Positions 1 through 6,786 of a DNA stretch of 7,669 nt are shown one piece after another; within the stretch, counting starts at the first letter, position 1, and the number at the start of each line of letters is the position of its first letter. The translations under genes and the position numbers were made by a program. Source of the DNA: SIG469 sp964541215 (GTDB taxonomy: Bacteria > Bacillota > Clostridia > Oscillospirales > Oscillospiraceae); assembly GCA_964541215.1 (NCBI GenBank), contig CAZIPP010000067.1, forward strand, positions 1-7,669. The letters are read 5' to 3'. The notes below the pieces were generated by a model. That model was not told the origin of the DNA. It saw nothing but the letters and a program-made list of their open reading frames with translations, and searched no databases.

Positions 1-95
1 CCAAACAGGGCAGTTCCAAAATACATCCGCCGGAAGGTCTTGAACTTATAAGGGTAAGAAACATTAAAGAAGCAATTAATGCGGTCATCGAATGA
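1..95 (+). CDS. 3' end of an unidentified plus-strand gene (partial)
   Basis: Reading from base 3, 30 codons run without a stop to TGA at 93-95. The peptide contains PPEGLELIRVRNIKEAINAV near its end and looks protein-like (amphipathic helix, balanced composition). The other two plus frames stop earlier, at 41-43 and 49-51. A hairpin at 78-105 with a short T-run after it on this strand fits the end of a gene. The tail pattern (a glycine, then a V-x-x-x-x-E-A helix) loosely resembles the C-termini of RadA or Lon-like proteins, but this is far too little to name it. The gene continues beyond the left edge and converges on the flippase gene. Confidence 0.5.
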   Translation, partial: KQGSSKIHPPEGLELIRVRNIKEAINAVIE

Positions 96-105
96 TGACC
101 GCATT
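78..105. terminator. Shared bidirectional terminator hairpin between convergent genes
   Basis: A perfect 12-bp stem (78-89 with 94-105) closes a 4-nt loop. On the plus strand it runs straight into TTTTC. On the minus strand it is followed by AATTGCTTC, a weaker U-tract. It lies two bases downstream of the flippase stop (107-109) and overlaps the last codons and stop of the plus-strand gene. It probably terminates both transcripts; the plus direction has the better T-run. Confidence 0.75.
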
Positions 106-106
106 T

Positions 107-1612
107 TCACTGTGTAAACATTTTTATGAGCCAATTGATATCCTCACGTGTAATTGCTCCTGTAAGGGAAACCACCGCAGTGAACACTGCCGCAGATACC
201 GCACCGCGGAATAATACTGAAATCAGACTGTAGCTCGCTGAGCTGCAAATAAATCCGGTCATTATAATTGCTGCGGCAATTGAGAGCAGGGTTTTGAATA
301 TCAGTGATGGTCTTGGGCTGTATCCGGTTACCAGCACTATTTTTGACAGACTGAAACCGAAGTTTATCAGCTTTGTAATAGCAAAAGCAGTAATATATCC
401 GTCGATACCATATTTTGGCAGCAGTATGATAAGCAGAAGGATATCAAGAATGGAAGTGCAGGTATTCAGCCTGACATTGTATACTTGCTGTCCCAACCCT
501 TTAAGCATTCCATCTACAATGGTATCCAGATAAATAAAGATAAGAAGCGGAGCAAAACGGGAGAAGTAAAGAGACGCTTCGTTGCTTGAATATATAAGCA
601 TACCAAGCTGGCTTGATGTTACATAAAGAATGGCTGTACAAAGAGCGGCAAACAGGAAACTCAGCTGCATTATATGTGATACAATATAAGTGATCCGGTT
701 TGGTCTGTTTCCAGCACGGCAGCTTGACAACTCAGGTATCAGAATATCTGCTACGGAGTACAGAATTGCTGTTGGAAATGTTATAACAGGAAAGACCATG
801 CCATGTATCGTTCCGTAGCTTGCTATGGCTTCACTGCTGCCGTAGCTTTTAAGCCCTTTTGGTATCAGCATATGCTCAAGTGTGTTCAAGCCTGAACGGA
901 TATATTCATTTGCTGCAAGGGGAGCTGCCATACTTAGCAGACGTCTGAACATGGGCTGTTGAGTATCTTCGATTCCGTTGATATCCATGCGGTACATGAA
1001 AAACAAAACAAGGAATGACAATGCAGTGGCTATACCCGAACCTCCAACAACACAGGCGCAGGAATATGGTATACCTCTTGCACCATAGAGCGATAGAAGA
1101 AAGAGCGTTACAACGATGGAAAAGCTCCTTTCAAAAAACTCGACAACTACATATCTGCCTATTTTGCCGGAGGCTGTAAAATACCCGGCCATTACCGATG
1201 ACATTACGGAAAAAGGTATACATAGCGCGCTGATTTTTAAGGGGAGTATGGAGCGTTCGTCACCTATCCAGGATATCCCCAGCTGCTCTGCGTTCGTGTA
1301 CACAATAACCATTACAACTAAACTCACTATAAGACCATAAAGCAAACATAGGTGAACAGCTTTCTTGACGCCATGCTTACGGCTGAATCCGAATTCTTCT
1401 GCGATCAGGCAGGTTGAAGCTACTCTTATACCGCTGCCGCCAACAACGATAGCAAGGCTGTATACAGACATAACCAGCTCAAAGATACCGATGCCTTCGG
1501 CGCCAATAAGATTGCTGATATATACCTGAAACCCCATAGCCACTGTTCGGATTATAACTGTGGATAAGGTCAGCAGGATCGTGTTTGTTAATAGTTTTTT
1601 TGCTGTGTTCAA
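107..1612 (-). CDS. MOP-superfamily flippase, SpoVB/polysaccharide-export-like membrane protein
   Basis: A 501-aa polytopic membrane protein with about 12-14 hydrophobic segments spread over its whole length, the usual size for SpoVB/MurJ/Wzx-type MOP exporters. The N-terminal stretch ISNLIGAEGIGIFELVMSVY (residues 32-51) matches the family pattern of an amphipathic TM1-TM2 region with G-x-E-G-x-G. LNTLEHMLIPKGL (242-254) and IYLDTIVDGMLKGLGQQ (360-376) are also typical of the SpoVB-like branch. Such proteins flip lipid-linked oligosaccharide or peptidoglycan precursors across the cytoplasmic membrane; the exact substrate cannot be told, and no glycosyltransferases lie nearby. The start is TTG at 1612-1610, the only start that keeps the first membrane segment; the next ATG (residue 26) lies inside it. 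The only Shine-Dalgarno-like run, six G six bases upstream, is inside a strong hairpin. I see no promoter of its own, so expression may depend on read-through from the upstream gene. Confidence 0.88.
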   Translation of the reverse strand: MNTAKKLLTNTILLTLSTVIIRTVAMGFQVYISNLIGAEGIGIFELVMSVYSLAIVVGGSGIRVASTCLIAEEFGFSRKHGVKKAVHLCLLYGLIVSLVVMVIVYTNAEQLGISWIGDERSILPLKISALCIPFSVMSSVMAGYFTASGKIGRYVVVEFFERSFSIVVTLFLLSLYGARGIPYSCACVVGGSGIATALSFLVLFFMYRMDINGIEDTQQPMFRRLLSMAAPLAANEYIRSGLNTLEHMLIPKGLKSYGSSEAIASYGTIHGMVFPVITFPTAILYSVADILIPELSSCRAGNRPNRITYIVSHIMQLSFLFAALCTAILYVTSSQLGMLIYSSNEASLYFSRFAPLLIFIYLDTIVDGMLKGLGQQVYNVRLNTCTSILDILLLIILLPKYGIDGYITAFAITKLINFGFSLSKIVLVTGYSPRPSLIFKTLLSIAAAIIMTGFICSSASYSLISVLFRGAVSAAVFTAVVSLTGAITREDINWLIKMFTQ

Positions 1613-1618
1613 AATAAT

Positions 1619-1624
1619 CCCCCC
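1619..1624 (-). promoter_or_regulatory. Sequestered ribosome binding site of the flippase gene
   Basis: On the minus strand a run of six G ends six bases before the TTG start at 1612. It can pair with the CCUCC of 16S rRNA using one G-U pair. No other SD-like sequence lies at a usable distance. The same six G form the 3' arm of the hairpin at 1619-1648, so the site would be hidden when the hairpin forms. Confidence 0.55.
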
Positions 1625-1648
1625 GCCAAAGCATATGCCGGCGGGGGG
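1619..1648 (-). terminator. GC-rich intrinsic terminator-like hairpin before the flippase gene
   Basis: A perfect 9-bp stem (1640-1648 with 1619-1627), made of CCCCCCGCC and its complement and extendable by a U-A and a G-U pair, closes a 12-nt loop that holds the palindrome GCATATGC. On the minus strand it is followed by ATTATTTTG. The plus strand has no T-run on its side, so the direction is minus. It starts nine bases after the stop of the 436-aa gene. It can act as a terminator for the activase/dehydratase-like pair, as a translational block of the flippase, or both. Confidence 0.7.
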
Positions 1649-1657
1649 ACAGACATT

Positions 1658-2968
1658 CTATTTAGTTGAAACTGCCATTTCGGGCTGTGCTTCCGAGTCC
1701 TGCTTGCGTTTGCTGCGGGAAGCGTTGGCAAGCATAAGCTTGATGCGGTTTTCCTGGTTTATCTTTGTGGCACCGGGGTCGTAGTCGATAGCAACGATGT
1801 TGGAATCGGGAAAATCATCTTTCAAACGACGTATCATGCCTTTACCGACAATGTGGTTGGGAAGGCATCCGAAAGGCTGAGTACAGACGATGTTGTTTAC
1901 TCCGCTGTGTATCAGATCAAGCATTTCACCGGTGAGCAGCCAGCCTTCTCCCATTTTATTCCCGTAGCCAAGGTAACCCTTAATGAGCTTCTGCATATGA
2001 GAAAACGGTTCCGGCGCGGTGTATCTGGGATGCTGTTTTATGATCTCAATGTAGTCGTTTTGAAGCATTTCAAAGAACTTTTGCAACGCACCGGCGACTA
2101 CCCGCTTGATGGCTTTGCCTCCGTAAAGGTCGACGTCAACAACACGGTTATTGACTTTGAAAATCATAAAGTCAATAAGACCCGGAACAACCGGTTCGGC
2201 ACCTTCGGAAAGCAGAAACTTTTCAAGATTATTGTTGCCAAGGGAGGAAAACTTAACATATATCTCGCCGACTATACCTACCTTGGGCTTTTGTTCATCG
2301 GTGATCTCGATTTTGTCAAAGCATTGGAGAATATACTCCAGCTCCTGCTTATATGCTTTTCTGCTCAATCCTTTGCCGTTTTTAAAGTCATCGATAAGTT
2401 TCTGCTGGCACTGCTTAACAACGGCATCGGTTTCTCCGGGATTGATCTCATAAGGACGGCATCTGTTGGCAGCCAGCATGATGGCATCGCCATACAGCAT
2501 GGAAAATGCCAGCTTTGGAATAAGGGGCAAACTGAGACTGAACCCGGGGTTTTTCTCAAGACCGGACAGATTAACAGAAATGACCGGCACAAATTCGAGA
2601 TTTGCTTTCTTTAGAGCTTTACGCAGCAGGTGGATGTAGTTAGATGCGCGGCATCCACCACCTGTCTGAGTGATGAGCAGGGCTATCTTGTGAACGTCAT
2701 ACTTACCGGACTGAACAGCATCAATAAGCTGACCTATTACCAACAGAGCAGGGTAGCAGGTGTCGTTGTGTACATATTTAAGTCCTGTATCAACAATATT
2801 TCTGTGTTCAGTGGTGAGCATATCGACTTTAAAGCCTTCAAGCTCAAGACAGCTTTTCATCATGCCGAAGTGAATGGGAAGCATCTGAGGCATGAGCAGG
2901 GTATATTCCTTTTTCATCTCCTTAGTAAAAAGGAGACGACCTTCTTCATTATAAACAAGCTCTGCCAT
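1658..2968 (-). CDS. HGD-D-like subunit of an activase/2-hydroxyacyl-CoA dehydratase-related system
   Basis: A soluble 436-aa protein resembling the C-terminal third of the large Clostridia activase/dehydratase-related proteins (COG3581-type, 2-hydroxyglutaryl-CoA dehydratase D-component superfamily). Visible conserved blocks: NDTCYPA (Cys71), QTGGGCRASNY (Cys106), GIVGEIYVKF (231-240), CTQPFGCLPNH (Cys362, Cys368), and a closing DYDPGATKINQENRIKLML (395-413). The cysteines are the likely iron-sulfur ligands. In the known relatives such proteins bind a [4Fe-4S] or double-cubane cluster that takes electrons from an ATP-driven activator; the reaction and substrate here are unknown. The ATG shares its A with the TAA of the upstream gene and has a strong GGAGG seven bases before it, so the two products are likely made in a coupled way and act together. 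The last 20 or so residues (SRSKRKQDSEAQPE...) are a charged, probably disordered tail. No CoA-transferase or dehydrogenase partner is in view. Confidence 0.85.
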   Translation of the reverse strand: MAELVYNEEGRLLFTKEMKKEYTLLMPQMLPIHFGMMKSCLELEGFKVDMLTTEHRNIVDTGLKYVHNDTCYPALLVIGQLIDAVQSGKYDVHKIALLITQTGGGCRASNYIHLLRKALKKANLEFVPVISVNLSGLEKNPGFSLSLPLIPKLAFSMLYGDAIMLAANRCRPYEINPGETDAVVKQCQQKLIDDFKNGKGLSRKAYKQELEYILQCFDKIEITDEQKPKVGIVGEIYVKFSSLGNNNLEKFLLSEGAEPVVPGLIDFMIFKVNNRVVDVDLYGGKAIKRVVAGALQKFFEMLQNDYIEIIKQHPRYTAPEPFSHMQKLIKGYLGYGNKMGEGWLLTGEMLDLIHSGVNNIVCTQPFGCLPNHIVGKGMIRRLKDDFPDSNIVAIDYDPGATKINQENRIKLMLANASRSKRKQDSEAQPEMAVSTK

Positions 2969-5901
2969 TACTTCACCTCCAGTGCTTCGCGGGCTTCAAT
3001 AGCAGCGATCAGGCTGCGGATTCTTATCTTAACTGCGCCAAGGTTGCTGATATCGTCTATTTTCAGCTGAGTATACAGCTTGCCGCCGCTTTCCAGAATA
3101 TCTCTGGTCTCGTCGCCGGTTATGGCATCAATGCCGCAGCCGAAAGACACCAGCTGGATCATATGCATATCAGGCTGAGAGCAGACGTATTTGGCGGCAG
3201 AATACAGGCGGGACTGATATGTCCACTGATTGAGTACCTTTCGGGTCTCTTTTGGTGTATGGTAGGCAACAGAGTCCTCGGTAATGACAACAAAACCGTA
3301 AGATGTAGCAAGATCGTCGATACCATGATTTATCTCTGGATCGCTGTGATATGGACGACCGGCAATGACCAGTATTTTCTGACCATTGGCACGAGCCTGA
3401 TCGATCATTTTCTGACCGTTGCTGCGAATATCCTGTTTGTAAGCTTCGTAAGCTTCATATGCCTTTCTGGCGGCAGCAACGGTTTCCTTTTTGGGAATGG
3501 AAAACTCAGTGTAGAAATACTCTGCTGCCTTTTTTTCGAAATCCTTGGGGCGATGCAAACCAAAATAGGGAGTAAGATATTTTATTTCACGCAGGTCTGG
3601 AACGTTGGATCCAAGCAGCTCAGGATAGTAAGCAACAACAGGACAGTTATAGTTATTGTCGCCCTTGCCTTCATCGAAGTTGTATGGCATACAGGGATAG
3701 AAAATGACATTACAGCCCTTATCTATAAGTTCAAGAACGTGACCATGCATGAGCTTTGCCGGGTAACACACTGTATCTGAGGGGATTGTACGCTGACCTT
3801 TTATGTAAGTTGCTCTGGTGGAAGGAGAGGAAAGTACTACTTCAAACTCCAACTGAGTAAAGAATTCGTACCAGAAGGGGAGGTTCTCATACATATTCAG
3901 CCCGAAGGGGATACCTATTTTACCGCGTACACCGGGCTTTCCTTCATATGCTTTTAGTTTTTCAAACTTGTACTTCATCAGATTGGGATTAGATACGTTT
4001 GCTTTTCCCAAAGGCTTTTCGCAGCGGTTACCTGAAATGAAGCGTCTTCCACCGTCGAAGGTGTTGATAGTCAGACTGCAGTGGTTGGTGCAGCCTCCAC
4101 AGGTGGTGGGCTTAGAAGTGTGAGTAAAACCGTCAAGCTTGCTTCCGATAAGCAGAGTACTTTCTGAAAGTCCCATGTCCATGGCGGTCAAAGCACAGCC
4201 GTAAGCGCCCATCAGACCGGAAATAACTGGGCGAGTTACATTTCTGCCAAGCTCATTTTCAAAGCTGCGCAAAACAGCGTCGTTATAGAAGGTACCGCCC
4301 TGAACAACGATACGATGACCAAGGTCGTCTGCCGAAGCGGCTCTGATTACTTTGTAAACAGCGTTTTTAACTATTGAGATAGAAAGACCGGCAGAAATAT
4401 CTTCAATGGAAGCGCCGTCTTTCTGAGCCTGTTTTACGGAAGAGTTCATAAAAACAGTGCAGCGCGAGCCAAGATCCACTGGGTGAGCTGCGAAAAGACC
4501 CATCTTTGAGAAGGTTGCAATATCATAACCCAGTGCTTTGGCGAAGGTTTCAATGAAGGAACCGCATCCTGAAGAGCAGGCTTCATTGAGCATAATGCTG
4601 TCAACTGCGTTATTGCGGATCTTAAAGCATTTCATGTCCTGACCGCCAATATCGATAATGAAATCAACTTCAGGATCGAAATGCCGGGCAGCTCGATAGT
4701 GAGCCATAGTTTCAACGAGACCGGCATCTACCATGAAAGCGCTTTTGATAAGATCTTCACCATATCCGGTAACAGCACTGCCCTTGATCTTTATTCTGTC
4801 ACCGCAGAAATCGTTGATGGCTTTGAGCTGAGCCAGAACAACAGAAACAGGGTTGCCAAGGTTTGCGCTGTAGTAGCTGTAAAGGATACCGCCGTTGGTA
4901 TCTATCAGAACAAGCTTTGTTGTGGTGCTGCCGGCGTCAATACCAAGATAGGCATCTCCGGTGTAGGTTTCAGGATCTGTTTCCGCGGGAGCATTGGAGT
5001 TGTGGCGGGCAGTAAAAGAGTCGTACTCCTCCTGAGAACTGAACAGGGGAGGCAGTGTGTTGGTCGTATTGGCGCTGCTGACAGCGGAGATGAGTCTGCT
5101 GCTCAAATCATTGTAAGTGGTAACTTCGTAACCGTCGGAGCAGAGAGCGGCGCCAATGGCTGCAAAACAGTCAGCGTTTTCCGGGAAAACAGCGTGTTCA
5201 TCGTCCAAATCCAGTGTTTCGATGAATCTCTGACGCAGACCTTTCAGGAAGAAAAGAGGACCGCCAAGGAACACCAGCTTTCCCTTTAACTCGCGACCCT
5301 GAGTAAGACCGGCAATGGTTTGGTCAACAACTGCCTGGAAAATTGAAGCGGCCACATCTTCCTTACGTCCGCCCTGGTTTAGAATGGGCTGAATATCGCT
5401 TTTGGCAAAAACACCGCAGCGTGATGCAATGGGATAAATCTTTTCGTGTTTCAGAGAAAGCTCATCCAGTTCACCGGCAGTGACATTCAGAAGGGTCGCC
5501 ATCTGATCGATAAACGCACCGGTTCCGCCGGCACAGGAGCCGTTCATGCGTTCTTCCAGACTGTTGCCGAAAAAGATGATCTTGGCGTCTTCGCCACCGA
5601 GCTCAATAACAGCATCGGTTTCAGGAATAAAACAGTCAACGGCTTCGGCGGTGGCAAAGACTTCCTGAACAAAGTCAACTCCCGCGGCTGTCGCCATGCC
5701 AAGTCCGGCAGAACCTGTAATAACAGCACGCAGCTTGTGACCTTTTAGGATGCTTTCAGCGCCTGCCAAAAGCTCACATGTTTTTTCACGAACTTTCGAA
5801 AAATGCCGTTCGTAAGAACGATAGACAAGTTCGTTGTTTTCATCGAGCACCACGACTTTAACAGTAGTGGAGCCGACATCGATACCAACTTTGTAGATCA
5901 T
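2968..5901 (-). CDS. Tandem ATP-dependent activase fused to HGD-D/DUF2229-like reductase region
   Basis: A 977-aa soluble protein. Residues 1-265 and 317-580 are two ASKHA ATPase repeats of the BcrA/BadF/BadG/HgdC type: GIDVGSTTVK (6-15) and GIDAGSTTTK (320-329) bind phosphate; ELGGEDAK (100-107) and DIGGQDMK (417-424) are the second phosphate motif. Each repeat has the activator cysteine pair, 123/162 and 442/481, both 39 residues apart as in the Acidaminococcus HgdC pair (127/166) that holds the bridging [4Fe-4S] cluster. A CGGCTNHC motif (601-608) plus Cys627 follows. Residues about 640-970 resemble the DUF2229/COG3580 HGD-D-like region, with SDTVCYPA (Cys712), FYPCMPYN (Cys737) and SFGCGID (Cys922), interrupted by a helical, A-Y-E-rich linker (805-840). 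The likely role is ATP-driven transfer of low-potential electrons to its own and the partner's clusters; the substrate is unknown. The start at 5901 is chosen over the in-frame ATG at 5940 because GAGG lies seven bases upstream and the longer reading would run through a terminator. Confidence 0.88.
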   Translation of the reverse strand: MIYKVGIDVGSTTVKVVVLDENNELVYRSYERHFSKVREKTCELLAGAESILKGHKLRAVITGSAGLGMATAAGVDFVQEVFATAEAVDCFIPETDAVIELGGEDAKIIFFGNSLEERMNGSCAGGTGAFIDQMATLLNVTAGELDELSLKHEKIYPIASRCGVFAKSDIQPILNQGGRKEDVAASIFQAVVDQTIAGLTQGRELKGKLVFLGGPLFFLKGLRQRFIETLDLDDEHAVFPENADCFAAIGAALCSDGYEVTTYNDLSSRLISAVSSANTTNTLPPLFSSQEEYDSFTARHNSNAPAETDPETYTGDAYLGIDAGSTTTKLVLIDTNGGILYSYYSANLGNPVSVVLAQLKAINDFCGDRIKIKGSAVTGYGEDLIKSAFMVDAGLVETMAHYRAARHFDPEVDFIIDIGGQDMKCFKIRNNAVDSIMLNEACSSGCGSFIETFAKALGYDIATFSKMGLFAAHPVDLGSRCTVFMNSSVKQAQKDGASIEDISAGLSISIVKNAVYKVIRAASADDLGHRIVVQGGTFYNDAVLRSFENELGRNVTRPVISGLMGAYGCALTAMDMGLSESTLLIGSKLDGFTHTSKPTTCGGCTNHCSLTINTFDGGRRFISGNRCEKPLGKANVSNPNLMKYKFEKLKAYEGKPGVRGKIGIPFGLNMYENLPFWYEFFTQLEFEVVLSSPSTRATYIKGQRTIPSDTVCYPAKLMHGHVLELIDKGCNVIFYPCMPYNFDEGKGDNNYNCPVVAYYPELLGSNVPDLREIKYLTPYFGLHRPKDFEKKAAEYFYTEFSIPKKETVAAARKAYEAYEAYKQDIRSNGQKMIDQARANGQKILVIAGRPYHSDPEINHGIDDLATSYGFVVITEDSVAYHTPKETRKVLNQWTYQSRLYSAAKYVCSQPDMHMIQLVSFGCGIDAITGDETRDILESGGKLYTQLKIDDISNLGAVKIRIRSLIAAIEAREALEVK
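2974..2980 (-). promoter_or_regulatory. Strong ribosome binding site of the 436-aa gene, within the upstream gene
   Basis: GGAGGTG on the minus strand, with seven bases between GGAGG and the ATG at 2968. It lies in the last codons of the 977-aa gene, whose TAA (2970-2968) overlaps the ATG by one base. It shows that the gene split is genuine and not a sequencing frameshift, and it favours translational coupling. Confidence 0.9.
3439..3456 (-). repeat. Two tandem copies of a 9-bp unit inside the 977-aa gene
   Basis: The plus-strand unit GTAAGCTTC occurs twice in tandem (3439-3447 and 3448-3456), followed by a degenerate third copy (ATATGCCTT). It encodes the AYEAYEAY stretch of a helical linker near residue 815. 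It keeps the frame, so it could grow or shrink by three residues without breaking the gene. Confidence 0.7.
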
Positions 5902-5908
5902 AGTAAAA

Positions 5909-5912
5909 CCTC
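5909..5912 (-). promoter_or_regulatory. Ribosome binding site that fixes the 977-aa start
   Basis: GAGG on the minus strand, seven bases before the ATG at 5901. The surrounding CGAGGTTT is the same as at the rsmE binding site. The alternative in-frame ATG at 5940 lies in the terminator stem and has no binding site. Confidence 0.8.
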
Positions 5913-5930
5913 GAAATAAAACGTAAAACC

Positions 5931-5964
5931 AAAAAGTCATCCGGCAGACATTTTGCCGAATGAC
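5931..5964 (-). terminator. Intrinsic terminator between the membrane-protein gene and the activase gene
   Basis: An 11-position stem (5954-5964 with 5936-5946) with a 7-nt loop, followed on the minus strand by TTTTTGGTTTT. The single imperfect pair is a G-U wobble in minus-strand RNA but a C-A mismatch in plus-strand RNA, which supports the minus direction. It lies 27 bases after the stop of the 261-aa gene and only about 19 bases before the next ribosome binding site, leaving almost no room for a promoter in between. Confidence 0.85.
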
Positions 5965-5991
5965 TTTGTTGTTGTGGGGTCGGCAGAATGT
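5948..5991 (-). promoter_or_regulatory. Possible antiterminator hairpin overlapping the terminator
   Basis: On the minus strand, bases 5991-5980 (ACATTCTGCCGA), directly after the TAA of the 261-aa gene, can pair with 5959-5948 (TCGGCAAAATGT): 11 of 12 positions match, with a 20-nt loop. The second segment includes part of the 5' arm of the terminator, so the two structures exclude each other. This is read from pairing only; the function is inferred, and the repeated TGCCG could be coincidental. Confidence 0.35.
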
Positions 5992-6777
5992 TTACATCAA
6001 TTTTATTGTGTAATATACCGCCATTATGAACAGATAAACAAGAGTAATAAACAAGAAAACATATGCTGTCATCGCACCGAAGATAACGGAAAGGATAAGA
6101 CCAACAAGCATAAGAGCGGCAGTGCTGAGAAGAATTTTGTCGGAAGCCTTAAATGCAAGGAATTTAACTTCTTTCTTACCAAAAGTAAGCTTACCGCCAT
6201 TTTTCTTTGCATAAACGGTCAAAAACAGCAGAGCTGCATTGATGGCGACAATGCCGACAATGATCAGTATGCCGATATAGGACAGGGAAGAAGACAAAAG
6301 CTTGGACAGAATATAGAAAGCAAAAGCGCAGATGGTGCAGTCGATAGAAAGAGCGAAAAATTCACTTTGATAAATGAGATATATCAGATAAAGTACGGCT
6401 GCTGCAGGATAAAGGAAACACAGTATAGCGATGGCGTGGATGTAGAAGTAATACATCAGAAGGCAGGAGATCCAAACCAGCAGACCAACGGGAAGAAGTA
6501 TAAGACCGAGAGTTCTGATAACCTTATGAGAAGCAAAGCGATCAATAATAAGGAAAAGGAAACCAAGAAGAGCCACAAGGGCTGAAACGATGCCGGCAGT
6601 CATAAGACCTTCATGCACAGCAAGGAACTGGTTGCCTATCTGATATTGACTGCTTATTGTCATCAGAATGAACACACAAATGCAGGCGGCTAAAAAAGCA
6701 CCCAGTATTTTATATGTGATAATATCATTGGCTCTGGTATCAGCCTGAGATTTTGCAGTTTTCTTTTTGTTGGCCAT
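5992..6777 (-). CDS. Polytopic membrane protein of unknown function
   Basis: I do not recognise this 261-aa protein. It begins with a basic, polar 20-residue cytoplasmic-type tail (KKKTAKSQ...) followed by about eight hydrophobic segments, near residues 24-42, 57-78, 88-110, 113-136, 139-160, 166-189, 215-236 and 238-259. A short basic loop (190-214, rich in lysine) separates the last two segments from the rest. No catalytic motif, cysteine pair or transporter signature is evident. The start at 6777 is preferred to the ATG at 6786: AGGA is nine bases from the first and touches the second. It follows rsmE by 24 bases and is probably co-transcribed with it. An alternative reading as a small transporter or membrane-stress protein cannot be tested from the sequence. 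Confidence 0.85.
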   Translation of the reverse strand: MANKKKTAKSQADTRANDIITYKILGAFLAACICVFILMTISSQYQIGNQFLAVHEGLMTAGIVSALVALLGFLFLIIDRFASHKVIRTLGLILLPVGLLVWISCLLMYYFYIHAIAILCFLYPAAAVLYLIYLIYQSEFFALSIDCTICAFAFYILSKLLSSSLSYIGILIIVGIVAINAALLFLTVYAKKNGGKLTFGKKEVKFLAFKASDKILLSTAALMLVGLILSVIFGAMTAYVFLFITLVYLFIMAVYYTIKLM

Positions 6778-6786
6778 TGTAATCAT

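Noticed and set aside
1..95. Naming the partial plus-strand gene as RadA or Lon
   Set aside because: Only a loose C-terminal pattern is visible in 30 residues; not enough to assign a family.
1853..2614. A 253-aa open frame on the plus strand
   Set aside because: It is fully antisense to the well-supported 436-aa gene, has no family features, and no binding site or promoter stands out.
2966..2970. Possible frameshift or nonsense mutation splitting one 1,400-aa gene
   Set aside because: The stop and start share a base (TAATG), a strong GGAGG sits at the right distance, and both products are intact up to the junction; this is a real gene border.
3163..3780. Open frames of about 200 aa on the plus strand (also 4681-5289)
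   Set aside because: Both mirror the 977-aa gene, whose motifs are clear in the minus frame.
5807..5820. Small inverted repeat CGTTCGTAAGAACG
   Set aside because: Only five base pairs, within coding sequence, with no T-run; probably chance.
5899..5940. Longer 990-aa start at 5940 for the activase gene
   Set aside because: The added 13 residues would be encoded by the terminator stem and T-run; no ribosome binding site precedes that ATG.
5953..6585. A 210-aa open frame on the plus strand
   Set aside because: Antisense to the membrane-protein gene; its polar, K/N/Q-rich composition is what the complement of hydrophobic codons gives.
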